Translations under genes and position numbers: made by a program
Part shown: piece by piece, positions 9,301 to 17,590 of the stretch
Position numbering within the stretch: the stretch's first letter is position 1
Layout: every line of letters begins with the position of its first letter
Source: Saccharibacillus endophyticus
GTDB lineage: Bacteria > Bacillota > Bacilli > Paenibacillales > Paenibacillaceae
Reading direction: 5' to 3'
Length of the DNA: 64,000 nt
Assembly: GCF_013185185.1 (NCBI RefSeq)
Contig: NZ_JAAZWE010000003.1
Location: 682,001 to 746,000, forward strand
Notes under the pieces: generated by a model
Told to the model about the DNA's origin: nothing
What the model saw: the letters and a program-made list of their open reading frames with translations, nothing else
Database searches by the model: none

Positions 9301-12300
9301 GACGATTCAGTTCAAAGACTTCTCGGTCTGGTATGCGCAGGGTGCTGCGGCCAGTATTCGGGAATCGCAGTTAGGCTATTGGCGGGAGCGTCTCGCAGGC
9401 GAACTGCCGATGCTCCAGCTTCCGACCGACAAGCCTCGCCCGGACAAGCAAAGTTTCCGGGGAGCGACCCTGCACGGCGGAATCGATCCGGAATTGCAAG
9501 CGAAGTTGAAAAAGTTGGCGGATCGCACGGGTACGACGTTATTCATGGTCATGCTCGCCGCCTACGGTACGTTGTTGTCCCGTTATGCGGGACAAGAAGA
9601 CGTGATTGTCGGTGTTCCTGTAGCCAACCGTAACCGCGAAGAACTGCACGGCGTAATCGGAATGTTCGTCAATACGCTTCCGCTGCGCACCTACCCGGAT
9701 AAGAAACAAACATTCGCAGCCTACTTGGATCATGTGAAAACGGAACTGCTCGGCGCATTCGATCATCAGGAATACGAGCTCGGCGAGCTGGTCAACGAGT
9801 TGAACGTTCCCCGGATTGCCGGACGCAGCCCGTTGTTCGACACCATGTTTGTCATGCAGAATACCGGCAGCCTCGCACCGGAGCTTGCAGGAGCGAAAAC
9901 GACGCTGGAGCTGTATGCGCCGGCTATTTCCAAATACGATTTGATGGTCGATGTGACGGAACAGGAGGACGGTATTCGGATCGACTTCCAATACTGCAGC
10001 GACTTGTTCGAGGCCGCTACGATTCGCGGAATGGCCGATCATTATGTGCAACTGCTGCAGTCTGCCGTAGTCAACGAGCATCTTGATTTGCATGCTCTGC
10101 CGATGCTTCGAGAAGAAGAAAAGCACTCGCTTATTTTCGATCTGAATGATACCTCGTCGCTCTATGAGCGCCATTTAACCATTCAAGAAGCGTTCGAACG
10201 CCAAGCTGCGCAATCGCCCGATCATCCGGCGGTTACTTTCGAAGGCATATCGCTGACTTACGCGGAATTAAACGAACGGTCCAATCGTCTTGCGCATACG
10301 CTTATCGAAAAAGGCGTTGCGGCCGATAAATTGGTAGGCCTGATGTTGGATCGTTCGCCGGAAATGATTATCGGGCTGCTCGGCATTTTGAAAGCAGGCG
10401 GAGCTTATGTACCGATCGACCCGGAATATCCGGAAGACCGTATTCGGTACATGATGGAGAACAGCGGCTCGGATCTGCTCTTGACCCAACGCCACCTGGC
10501 AGGCAAGCTTGAATTTAACGGAACTTCTCTGTATTTGGATGAAGCGGACGCGTATTCGCCGCGCACGGATAATCCGAAAGACCGTTCGACGGGCAGCGAT
10601 TTGCTTTACGTGATCTATACGTCCGGCACGACCGGCCGTCCGAAAGGCGTGATGTTGGAGCATCGCAATATGATGAATCTGATGCATTACGAGTATACGC
10701 GGACGAATATCGATTATACGGCTAGAGTGCTGCAATTCACGACGCTCAGCTTCGACGTCTGTTCGCAGGAGATCTGGTCAACGCTGCTTGCCGGGGGCAC
10801 GCTGTGCATGATTCGCAGCGAAATGAGACGCGAAGTCGGCCGGCTGCTGGATCTGATCGAGCAGCAGCAGATCAGCGTATTGTTCATGCCCGTATCGTTC
10901 CTGAAATTTATTTTGAGCGAAAAAGAATACGAAGAGCGCTTCCCGACCTGCATTCGCCATATCGTAACGGCAGGCGAACAGTTGGTCGTGCCGGAAAAAT
11001 TTCAGGAGCATCTGCGCCGCAACGGCATTTTCCTGCATAATCACTACGGGCCTTCGGAAACGCATGTCGCGACCGCACATACCCTTGATCCTGCGGGCGC
11101 GATTCCCGAGCTGCCTCCGATCGGAAAGCCGATTACCAATACGCGCATTTACATCCTGAACGATGCGCTTCGTCTCCAGCCGAAAGGCACGGCGGGCGAG
11201 TTGTATATTGCGGGAGAATGCGTGGGTCGCGGCTATTATAATCAACCGGAGCTAACTGCCGAGCGTTACTTGAACGATCCGTTCGAAGCAGGCGGCCGCA
11301 TGTACAAAACAGGCGATCTGGCGCGTTGGAACGAAGGCGGTGAACTGGAATTCCTCGGTCGATTGGACCACCAGGTCAAGATTCGAGGATTCCGGATCGA
11401 GTTGGGCGAGATCGAGACGGCGTTGCTGGAGCATTTCTCGGTCAAAGAAACCATCGTGTTGGCTAAGGAAGATGCAGCGGGCGGCAAATATCTGTGCGCG
11501 TATATCGCTTCGACGGCTCATGCGAACCAGCGCGAGCTGCGAGAGCATCTGGCGAACCGGTTGCCCGATTATATGATTCCCTCTTACTTCGTGCAGCTGG
11601 ATGCGATGCCGTTGACCCCGAACGGGAAAATCGACCGTCGTGCGCTGCCTGAGCCGCAGCCGGGAGAAATGCCGGCAGGTGCGGAATATGCCGAGCCGCA
11701 AAACGAGACGGAGCAAAGTATTGCAACCGTTTGGCAGAGCGTGTTGAGTGTAGGTCGCGTTGGAAGAGATGATAATTTCTTCGAGTTGGGCGGTCATTCG
11801 TTGAAAGCCGCCGTCATGGTCGCTCGTTTGCAAGAACAGTTTGAACTTAGCATTAACGATGTATTCGAGCATCAGACTTTGGCGGAGCTGGCGGCAGTGG
11901 TCAAGCCCGCATCGAACCGCATGGCGGAAAAACTCGCCGAATTGAAGGAAGCTAGCCGCAAGCAGGGCGAGGATACCTTGGTAGAAGCTCGCGAAACGTA
12001 TCGACGCCAGGCTAATAAGGATGCGACGTCTGTCGATCTGGCCCAACGTCGCGGCTATGAGGGCATTCTGCTGACAGGGGCTACCGGCTATGTCGGGGTG
12101 CATGTTCTGCGCGATATGCTCATGCAAACGAATTGGCAGATCTACGCGATTGTGCGCGGGGACGATGATGCTCAAGCGTTCCGCCGGGTGCGGAGCAAGC
12201 TTGATTTCTACTTCGGTACAGGCTCGTTGGACAAGGAAATAGAGCGACTTCATATCTGGAGCGGGGATTTGTCCGAAGAAAACATGGGGCTGTCCGAAGC

Positions 12301-13165
12301 CGCCTACAGCCGATTGCAGCAGGAAACGGATGCGATTGTGCATGCTGCGGCAACGGTAAAGCATTACGGCAGTTATGAGGACTTTAAACGGCACAATGTC
12401 GAGGCTACGGAGCGCTTGCTGCAATTGGCCGAGTCGGATCGGAAAAAAGACTTCCACCATATTTCTACGCTGGGTGTAGCCACAGGGGTTATTCCCGGAC
12501 GGGAAGAAGCATTCTTCGGCGAATACGACCTTAATCTCGGACAAGAATACGAGAACTACTATGCGAAGACCAAGTTCGAAGCGGAGGAGCGAGTCGTTCA
12601 AGCGAGAGAGCGGGGTCTGCGAACCAGCATTTATCGCCTCGGCAATGTCGTATTCCATTCGGAGACTGGCCGATTCCAGGAGAATATCGGGGAAAATGCC
12701 TTCTATACGATGATGCAGTCGTTTATTAATCTGGGCATGGTGCCTGAGCTTGCGCCGGATACGGACTTCTCTTACGTGGACGGAATCAGCCAATCGATTG
12801 TGTTGTTGATGCAGCCGGAGAATCTCCGGAACGAGACGTTCCATTTGTTGAATCCGAACCTGGAAAGCATGCACCGAATTTTGACGGCCGAGCAGGTCGA
12901 GTATAAAGTCCGACCGTTAGAATTTGCAAAATTTGTCGACGAGCTCATCGAGAAATTCCAGTCCGGAGAGTCTCGTTCCGAGATCGACAAGATTATGCTG
13001 CACTATGGTTGGTTGGAAAGCACGCAAATTCAAACGCGATTCGAGATTGCTTCAGACCGCACGGTTGCTTATTTAGAGCGGCTTGGCTTCAAATGGAAAG
13101 CTATGGATGAGGCGCTCATTTCGAAGATGATCCGTTATGCAAAGGAAACGTCTTTCCTAAAGTGA
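6389..13165 (+). CDS. Two-module nonribosomal peptide synthetase with terminal reductase (A-T-C-A-T-R)
   Basis: This 2258-residue enzyme should join two amino acids and release them reductively. Order: residues 1-225, C-terminal half of a condensation domain without HHxxxDG; A1 230-720 (YTSGSTGTPKG near 380); carrier 1 (GGHSL near 754); condensation domain (HHIAVDG near 942); A2 1265-1760 (YTSGTTGRPKG near 1410); carrier 2 (GGHSL near 1800); thioester reductase 1885-2258 with GATGYVG near 1896 and the YxxxK pair in YYAKTK near 2056. Specificity positions read by alignment to GrsA: A1 D-A-W-S-L-G-C-I-V (closest to Leu-type codes), A2 D-V-Q-A-V-A-H-V-A (closest to Pro-type codes); both tentative. 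The layout and coupled transferase match Staphylococcus AusA/AusB, which make pyrazinones. ATGA overlap with the upstream gene. Confidence 0.93.
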   Translation: MNAQLKNHSETRWLERLQAVEEKTFLSGETEPASSEIGQVERELLALDPFLLRGGTAHAAWAILLQRYLRSEEQSFAVYSSDTGEMFPLLVKGSREDTFRMRLEAAAELLGSTDLTLKPEYFAELYASGAVDRPYNTGIGFDLRIGAEQALESSDCDLFIVFSGTDSIHARAAFRKSVFGETFVENVLAHLHGILVRMTAAPDSRIGEEDLLGEQEREALLNLWSGKQHSIAAGRPIHRMIKERAALVPNLDAVVYEGGSLSYAELDQRSDVLAAELRQAGLGDGQIAGIMARPSAEMILSVLAVLKTGAAYLPIDPEYPQERVRFMLEDSGAGLLLLTPGLDAPGSYAGTAWRIDNDRDWAVQVEETTFGASDSAAYVIYTSGSTGTPKGVVIEHRSLINLAEWHIEHFRIDSTDRTVKYAGFGFDASVWEIFPYLLSGASIYMIPEDLRLDPSGLNQHFNEKGITIAFLPTQLCEQFMEYDNESLRVLLTGGDKLKTFRARSYELHNCYGPTENTIVTSSHLVTEMEGNIPIGKPVRGSQIMILDAYGHLQPVGVAGELCVAGDGLARGYLNRPELTAEKFVPHPYAQGERMYRTGDLARWKSDGTIEFLGRLDHQVKIRGFRIEIGEIEQRILESEGVRDCVVVALKDASGDAYLCAYVESDSERSHAEWSDELALTLPDYMVPAHFVALDKLPVNANGKIDRRALPEPQVREGAAYESPLGETEERLHALWSEILGHDRFGVLDRFFDIGGHSLQAAVLRAQIERRFGAKLSIRELFEYTTVRTQAAEIAQRAGEASLSSMELPSISAALPAEHYPTYPAQARLFLIEQMEGSDTAYNAPVLLRIEGKLDVRRLEYSLQELVRRHEALRTTFELRGERIVQHVHAQAELRLAVSRAGEQNIRAMMDAFVRPFDLSRAPLMRAGLVSCENDLHFIMLDFHHIAVDGVSMHVFFEEWSMLYRGETPELPTIQFKDFSVWYAQGAAASIRESQLGYWRERLAGELPMLQLPTDKPRPDKQSFRGATLHGGIDPELQAKLKKLADRTGTTLFMVMLAAYGTLLSRYAGQEDVIVGVPVANRNREELHGVIGMFVNTLPLRTYPDKKQTFAAYLDHVKTELLGAFDHQEYELGELVNELNVPRIAGRSPLFDTMFVMQNTGSLAPELAGAKTTLELYAPAISKYDLMVDVTEQEDGIRIDFQYCSDLFEAATIRGMADHYVQLLQSAVVNEHLDLHALPMLREEEKHSLIFDLNDTSSLYERHLTIQEAFERQAAQSPDHPAVTFEGISLTYAELNERSNRLAHTLIEKGVAADKLVGLMLDRSPEMIIGLLGILKAGGAYVPIDPEYPEDRIRYMMENSGSDLLLTQRHLAGKLEFNGTSLYLDEADAYSPRTDNPKDRSTGSDLLYVIYTSGTTGRPKGVMLEHRNMMNLMHYEYTRTNIDYTARVLQFTTLSFDVCSQEIWSTLLAGGTLCMIRSEMRREVGRLLDLIEQQQISVLFMPVSFLKFILSEKEYEERFPTCIRHIVTAGEQLVVPEKFQEHLRRNGIFLHNHYGPSETHVATAHTLDPAGAIPELPPIGKPITNTRIYILNDALRLQPKGTAGELYIAGECVGRGYYNQPELTAERYLNDPFEAGGRMYKTGDLARWNEGGELEFLGRLDHQVKIRGFRIELGEIETALLEHFSVKETIVLAKEDAAGGKYLCAYIASTAHANQRELREHLANRLPDYMIPSYFVQLDAMPLTPNGKIDRRALPEPQPGEMPAGAEYAEPQNETEQSIATVWQSVLSVGRVGRDDNFFELGGHSLKAAVMVARLQEQFELSINDVFEHQTLAELAAVVKPASNRMAEKLAELKEASRKQGEDTLVEARETYRRQANKDATSVDLAQRRGYEGILLTGATGYVGVHVLRDMLMQTNWQIYAIVRGDDDAQAFRRVRSKLDFYFGTGSLDKEIERLHIWSGDLSEENMGLSEAAYSRLQQETDAIVHAAATVKHYGSYEDFKRHNVEATERLLQLAESDRKKDFHHISTLGVATGVIPGREEAFFGEYDLNLGQEYENYYAKTKFEAEERVVQARERGLRTSIYRLGNVVFHSETGRFQENIGENAFYTMMQSFINLGMVPELAPDTDFSYVDGISQSIVLLMQPENLRNETFHLLNPNLESMHRILTAEQVEYKVRPLEFAKFVDELIEKFQSGESRSEIDKIMLHYGWLESTQIQTRFEIASDRTVAYLERLGFKWKAMDEALISKMIRYAKETSFLK

Positions 13166-13209
13166 CATTTCAATGAAAAGAAAGAATTTAAATGAAAAAA
13201 TGCAATTTT

Positions 13210-13244
13210 TTGCTTTGAATTCGACATTTTTTTTAGTACACTAG
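13210..13244 (+). promoter_or_regulatory. Putative promoter of the small gene at 13283
   Basis: Downstream of the NRPS stop, a TTGAAT hexamer is followed 16 bases later by TACACT, then about 35 bases on by a GGGGGA ribosome site. This suggests the small gene is transcribed on its own and not only by read-through. No terminator was recognised between the NRPS stop and this point. Confidence 0.35.
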
Positions 13245-13282
13245 AACTTGAGGCCACATATCTGAATTTAGGGGGATTTTCC

Positions 13283-13627
13283 ATGTTTAAGATCGAATAT
13301 ATTCCAGCTAAAAATCGTCTTGTTTGCACCGTAGAAAGCATTACGATGGATGAAGTTGAAGCCTACAACACGCAGTACAAAGCCGAACTGGCAAAAGTAA
13401 AACCGGGCTTCACAGGCCTGACCGATCTGAGCAAAGGCAAATTGTTCACGCAAGAAGTCGCGGTAGCGCTGGCTCCGCTGGGCGAGTTGTCCGTGCAAAA
13501 AGGCTTGACGAAATGGGCTTACTACACAGGTTCCGCGGTATCGAAAATGCAAATGAAGCGCATGTTCGGCGACATCGTCGTATCGTTCGAAAAACTTGAT
13601 GAAGCGGAAGCTTACCTGAACAGCTAA
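13283..13627 (+). CDS. Small unknown protein, possibly SpoIIAA/STAS-like fold
   Basis: The 114-residue soluble protein has no signal peptide or membrane segment. Its pattern of an N-terminal strand pair (MFKIEYIPAKNRLVCTVES), a helix with EVEAYNTQYKAEL, then GFTGLTDLSKG and a C-terminal helix FEKLDEAEAYL resembles the small SpoIIAA-like proteins in which a conserved GF(T)xLxDLS follows the first helix. That is an impression, not a confirmed family. GGGGGA lies about seven bases before ATG. It follows the NRPS by 117 bases, with its own terminator, so a role in the NRPS pathway is only possible. Confidence 0.7.
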   Translation: MFKIEYIPAKNRLVCTVESITMDEVEAYNTQYKAELAKVKPGFTGLTDLSKGKLFTQEVAVALAPLGELSVQKGLTKWAYYTGSAVSKMQMKRMFGDIVVSFEKLDEAEAYLNS

Positions 13628-13726
13628 AAGATTGGCTGTTTCAGCTCTTCTGTTTGTCAAAGCAGCTTGAAGTTGTCGCTTGGAAAGAATCCGTTCAGTG
13701 GCTGCAACGGACTTTCTAACGTGCCT

Positions 13727-13753
13727 AAGCCCGGTATACCCGGGCTTTTTTTG
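13727..13753 (+). terminator. Rho-independent terminator after the small gene
   Basis: AGCCCGG (13728-13734) pairs with CCGGGCT (13740-13746) across a five-base loop and is followed by seven T residues. Confidence 0.85.
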
Positions 13754-13783
13754 TAGACGTTCTGAGGGGAATGGTGGGGGACA

Positions 13784-15031
13784 ATGAATACACAGGCGAA
13801 CAAACGTATGATTTTAACCGGTGCAGCAGCTGTTGCATTGTTGGAAGTCGCGATTGCCTTTCTGTTTATGATGCCGGGCCGAGGTTGGGGAAGCTTCGTG
13901 CCGGGAATCATTTTGGCTGCGGCCGTGGGCGGCGGAGCCTTCGTATCCGGAATCTGGCTGGTGCTGCGCGCGATGGATCGCAGAGCGGAAGAGATGAACC
14001 AACATTTTGCGGCGGTTGGAGCGACAGAGAGTGCCGTAGCGGCTTCGGCAGAAGCGGAAGTCGACGAACCGGGCCAGGCTTCGCAAAAAGCGATGGAACG
14101 GATGCAGGATTATTTGCTGGAGATCGATCAAAATGTCGAGCAAGTCAAAGCTAACGCGGATGTCGGCGTATTCGTATCGGATCTGATCACCGAATCGGCT
14201 CGCAGCGCGGCAGCGCGTTCCGATGAGCAAACGGCAAAAATGAAGGAGATCTCGCGTACGACAAACGAAATGTCGGCAGCCGTTCAGCAGGTAGCCGGAA
14301 GCGCGGATGAAGTCGCAAGCGCGACATTAATCACTTCCGAACAGGCTTCTTCCGGTTACCAGCAGTTGGTCAGCGCGATGAATCAAGTTCGGAAGACGGA
14401 CAGCAGCATTCAGACGCTGCTTGAGCAAGTCAACCGTCTCGACGAGAAGTCGGGAGAGATCGAATATTTCGTAAGCATCATTACCGAAATCGCTTCGCAA
14501 ACGCATTTGCTTGCCTTGAATGCGGCAATCGAAGCGGCACGCGCGGGCGAATACGGACAAGGCTTCTCCGTTATCGCTTCGGAAGTTCGCAAATTGGCGG
14601 AACAATCTTCGGAATCGGCGAAGCGAGTGTCCACGATCAATGCGAGCATTCAGAAAGATACGAACGAAGTTGTCGACACTTCGTCTCAAGTCGCCGGCGA
14701 TATGAAAGAAGGAATCGGCTCCTTGGAAGAAGTCGGACGTTCCTTCCAGTTCATTCAGGCGGCAGTCGACGAAGTCAACATGCAAATGCAGGATGTGTCG
14801 GCTGCCGTGGAGCAGATTTCCGCGCATACGGAGCAGGTGAGCGATACGATTACCCATGCGGAACAGATGGTCGCCAGCACTTCGGAAGAAGTGGCAACCG
14901 TATGCCAAGCTGCGGAAGAGCAGCTGGCGAGCATGCAGCAATTGTCCGAAACGGTGAGCGGATTGTCCGAATTGACGGGCGGCGTCAAGCAGGCCGTTGA
15001 GCACTTCCGGGAATTGCAACCCGCCAATTAA
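13784..15031 (+). CDS. Methyl-accepting chemotaxis protein without extracellular sensor domain
   Basis: The 415-residue protein has two membrane helices at about 10-30 and 37-61 joined by only a few residues, so nothing substantial is exposed outside the cell. The rest is cytoplasmic: a linker without an obvious HAMP domain, then a signalling coiled coil with the conserved hairpin tip ([20 protein letters not shown], about 245-265; [10 protein letters not shown] just after). It would couple to CheA/CheW through that tip. Input may come from the membrane, the linker or the cytoplasm. GGTGGGGGA precedes the start. No other chemotaxis genes are nearby. Confidence 0.9.
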   Translation: MNTQANKRMILTGAAAVALLEVAIAFLFMMPGRGWGSFVPGIILAAAVGGGAFVSGIWLVLRAMDRRAEEMNQHFAAVGATESAVAASAEAEVDEPGQASQKAMERMQDYLLEIDQNVEQVKANADVGVFVSDLITESARSAAARSDEQTAKMKEISRTTNEMSAAVQQVAGSADEVASATLITSEQASSGYQQLVSAMNQVRKTDSSIQTLLEQVNRLDEKSGEIEYFVSIITEIASQTHLLALNAAIEAARAGEYGQGFSVIASEVRKLAEQSSESAKRVSTINASIQKDTNEVVDTSSQVAGDMKEGIGSLEEVGRSFQFIQAAVDEVNMQMQDVSAAVEQISAHTEQVSDTITHAEQMVASTSEEVATVCQAAEEQLASMQQLSETVSGLSELTGGVKQAVEHFRELQPAN

Positions 15032-15070
15032 TAGGTAAAGCAGTGATGGATCATGATTCATCGTACATGC

Positions 15071-15110
15071 AAAAAGAGCGCACTCCGTGGTTACGGGATG
15101 CGCTCTTTTT
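15071..15110. terminator. Bidirectional terminator after the chemoreceptor gene
   Basis: AAAAAGAGCGCA (15071-15082) and TGCGCTCTTTTT (15099-15110) form a 12-pair stem with A- and T-rich ends, so it can serve the chemoreceptor gene (plus) and the convergent membrane-protein gene at 15184-15444 (minus). Confidence 0.85.
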
Positions 15111-15183
15111 GTGCAGTACGCGGACGGTTTTCGATGAAAACCGTTCAGGCGTTCTGGCTGGTTTTTGTTAGGGAATGATTCGG

Positions 15184-15444
15184 TTAGGCTCTGTTTCTGC
15201 GGCCAACCGAACGCATGATCAGGCTCACAACCGCTACTAGAACGATCGCACCGATCAATGCCGGAATAATGTAGAATCCTCCGATTTCGGGACCCATTTC
15301 TCCAAGAATAACTCCGCCGAGCCAACCGCCGATGAATCCGGCGATAATATTCCCGATGATGCCGCCAGGAATATCTCTGCCCACGATGAGACCGGCCAAC
15401 CAACCGATAACCCCGCCGATAATTAACGACCAGATAATGCCCAT
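15184..15444 (-). CDS. GlsB/YeaQ/YmgE-family small membrane protein
   Basis: The 86-residue product is almost wholly hydrophobic, with three membrane helices and glycine-rich turns (GGVIGWLAGLIVG near 10-22, GGIIGNIIAGFIGGWLGG near 27-44) and a basic end RSVGRRNRA. This is the glycine-zipper pattern of the transglycosylase-associated/GlsB family, found widely as general-stress envelope proteins of unknown biochemical role. AAGCGGAGG lies about eight bases before ATG. It is monocistronic, converging on the chemoreceptor gene. Confidence 0.88.
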   Translation of the reverse strand: MGIIWSLIIGGVIGWLAGLIVGRDIPGGIIGNIIAGFIGGWLGGVILGEMGPEIGGFYIIPALIGAIVLVAVVSLIMRSVGRRNRA

Positions 15445-15570
15445 TTTGTATCGCCTCCGCTTGTGTTTTTGTTTGCTTCAAATACAACTTAACCTTCTAG
15501 CAAGCATTTGAATAATTTATTGAAAATTTAATTTTGAAACAGTTGAAAAGGTTACATTTTTGAAACGGGT

Positions 15571-15730
15571 GCGAGACGCTGCGGGAAAAATTCGCTCAAG
15601 ACGCTGTCTCACTCATAAAGCTTGCAGCTTTATGAGTTCAAAGGCGTCAACATTACGCTGGATGTTACCGCAGGTTTTCTTTGAAAACCTGTATTTCGCT
15701 GAATTTCTCCCTCCGCTGCTGCCGCGTTTC
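15571..15730 (+). repeat. Dispersed palindromic element, copy 1
   Basis: Nested inverted repeats fill most of the 431-base gap 15445-15875. Outer arms are about 15581-15593 and 15701-15716; the middle arms are GACGC (15600-15604) and GCGTC (15644-15648); the central stem is a perfect 11-pair hairpin, ACTCATAAAGC (15611-15621) with GCTTTATGAGT (15627-15637). A side hairpin CAGGTTTTC/GAAAACCTG lies at 15671-15691. Flanking sequence (AAGACGCTGTCTC and TTCAAAGGCGTC) is shared with copies 2-4, whereas the central stem sequence is not. Confidence 0.8.
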
Positions 15731-15777
15731 AAAGATGGGGAGGGGAGGAAGGGAAGGGATAAGGGCAAAGATAATAC

Positions 15778-15811
15778 CAAAAACAAGATCTTCGCTGGGT
15801 AGCGAAGATCT
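15778..15811 (-). terminator. Terminator of the beta-propeller gene
   Basis: On the minus strand AGATCTTCGCT and AGCGAAGATCT form an 11-pair stem with a four-base loop, followed by TTGTTTTTGG. It lies 65 bases after the stop of the gene at 15876-17105. Confidence 0.8.
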
Positions 15812-15875
15812 GGGGGTATGAATTGTATGGAGTTAAAGTTCTTCTATATACTCGGGGATCAGTTTAAAGCGTATA

Positions 15876-17105
15876 TCAATCCAAAGCGTATTTCACCAAA
15901 GAACCGGATTCCGCGGCGTAGAGTACGTTTCCGGCGTAGGCGAAAGCGTAGTCGGAACGTAACGGGAGGTTGGATACGGCACGGGTGATGTCTAGAGTGT
16001 CGGGATCAAGGATGTAGAGCGTTTCAGCCATGTCTACCTGCAACTCGCCGTCGTCGGAGCGTTCGAGTACGACGATCTGGCCGGGTTTGTCGGTCAGGGT
16101 GCGTTCCGCTTTTTTTCCGTCCAGTTCAAAAGAAGTGAGTTTGCGGTTGGAATAGGTGACGTATCCGCTGCCGGTCGACAAGATGACGGAATCGGCGGGG
16201 ATGACGCGGCCCCACAGCAAACGGCCTTCGGGCGAGAAAGCGAATAGTTTGTTGACGGTCCCCGCGATCGAGCCTCGGAAAATAACGGTGCCGTCGTCTT
16301 GAACCAAGATCGGTTGGCCGCCGCCGTCGCCGAGCAAATTCACGCTTGCCGGGAATTTGTACGTATAGATGCGCTTCAGGTCAGGAGCGTAGACTTCGAT
16401 AGAAGGGCTTGGCGAACGGTCCCAGTCCTTGTTGCTCATTTTGACCAGACGGCTCGTATCGACGACAATGCGCCCTCCTTCTGCCGTCAAAACGCTTCCT
16501 GTCAGAGTTTTGGATGCCAATGTCTGGCCTGTCGCATCGCAATGTACGGCTGTCGTTTTGACGATTCCGCGCTTATCCGGTCCTTGGGACGATGCAATGA
16601 ATAAGCTTTCGTCGCCTAGCATATAGACCTGGCTTCCGAACGGAATAGAGCGATTCCACGCTTCTTTGCCGTCGGCTCGAATCGCGTAAATTTTTTGGGT
16701 CTTGTCCGAAAAGGTTCCCGTGAAATAAACCGTGCCGTTCTCCGCATAAAGAAGGGAGCTGGCAATCGTGTACGGGCCGCTTTTCTCATGGAAGGTCCGG
16801 GACCACTTTTTGGCTCCGGTAGCGGCATCAAAAGCCGTAACACTTTCCAAATACCAGTCGTACGACGTTTTGGAGCTGTTTTTTTTGATGCTTTGCACGG
16901 TGTGGGCGTAGACGAGACTGCGGGATTTGATGAAGCGGATATCGTGAGCTGAGGCAGACGATGTATCGTATACAGCTGCCGAGGTCCAGGAAGGCTGAGG
17001 GAGTTCGCTACCCGTCAGAGTGCCTGCAGCATTTGCATAGCCGGGAGCGCTTAGCAGCACGGCTGCGCTAAGGACGAATGCTCCCCATTTTTCTGTCGAT
17101 TTCAT
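15876..17105 (-). CDS. Exported beta-propeller protein (PQQ-like repeats)
   Basis: The 409-residue product has a signal peptide (WGAFVLSAAVLLSAPGYANA, ending near residue 26). The mature part consists of repeated blades with the PQQ/WD-like signature AFDAATGAKKW near 85, YAIRADGKEAWNRS near 145, AFSPEGRLLWG near 300 and YILDPDTLDITR near 375, which is how outer-surface eight-bladed propellers look. No catalytic site can be assigned. The upstream in-frame ATG at 17183 is rejected since only the later start gives a proper signal peptide; its ribosome site (AGAGG, 15 bases away) is poor. It is monocistronic. Confidence 0.8.
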   Translation of the reverse strand: MKSTEKWGAFVLSAAVLLSAPGYANAAGTLTGSELPQPSWTSAAVYDTSSASAHDIRFIKSRSLVYAHTVQSIKKNSSKTSYDWYLESVTAFDAATGAKKWSRTFHEKSGPYTIASSLLYAENGTVYFTGTFSDKTQKIYAIRADGKEAWNRSIPFGSQVYMLGDESLFIASSQGPDKRGIVKTTAVHCDATGQTLASKTLTGSVLTAEGGRIVVDTSRLVKMSNKDWDRSPSPSIEVYAPDLKRIYTYKFPASVNLLGDGGGQPILVQDDGTVIFRGSIAGTVNKLFAFSPEGRLLWGRVIPADSVILSTGSGYVTYSNRKLTSFELDGKKAERTLTDKPGQIVVLERSDDGELQVDMAETLYILDPDTLDITRAVSNLPLRSDYAFAYAGNVLYAAESGSLVKYALD

Positions 17106-17590
17106 GAACGATTTTCCATTCCTCTCTATAAACTTAACGTCCGGTGGAACTTGACTACGCTGATTATACACGTTGGATGCCATGTTTACCAGAAGTTTAC
17201 GCTTTGACCCGCATCATTTTACGTTCTGATTCGCTAGACCGGGCTTTTTCTGAATTTATCCCGCCATTAGGCTCGGAATCGACTTTTATTTAGATTGATT
17301 TCCAAAAAAAGATGTTTTTAATGCAACCTAGTCACACAGTCTTAGAAGCCATGGCTTCGGTCGGGATTTGCGTTTAAACGCTCCGCCTTTGTCCCTGATT
17401 CCCGTAAAATCAGTTTATTTTTAACGATCCCGGGTTATATAGTCGTACATAGAAGAGAGCGACCTAACGATGTGTCTTCACATTAGATTCGGCAGATTCG
17501 GCGAAACTTGAAGGCATGTCCTTAAAGCGCGAATGCAACAAAATTGATTTAACATTCGCGTCCTATATTCCTCGGGAGGGACATCTACTT
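17106..17590. other. 485-base gap with hairpins ahead of a small gene
   Basis: No gene is seen. It holds a 12-base palindrome GCGTTTAAACGC (17370-17381), a small hairpin CTGATT/AATCAG followed by TTTATTTTT (17395-17422, terminator-like on the plus strand), a direct repeat GATTCGGC/GATTCGGC near 17488-17505, and an inverted repeat CGCGAATG (17528-17535) with CATTCGCG (17553-17560) shortly before the GGGAGGG ribosome site of the small gene. The upstream part must also contain the promoter of the beta-propeller gene. It does not match any riboswitch consensus I could recall. Confidence 0.5.

Noticed and set aside
11252-12874. 540-codon frame antisense to the NRPS
   Set aside because: Lies wholly within the second A domain to reductase region, no ribosome site, no recognisable motif.
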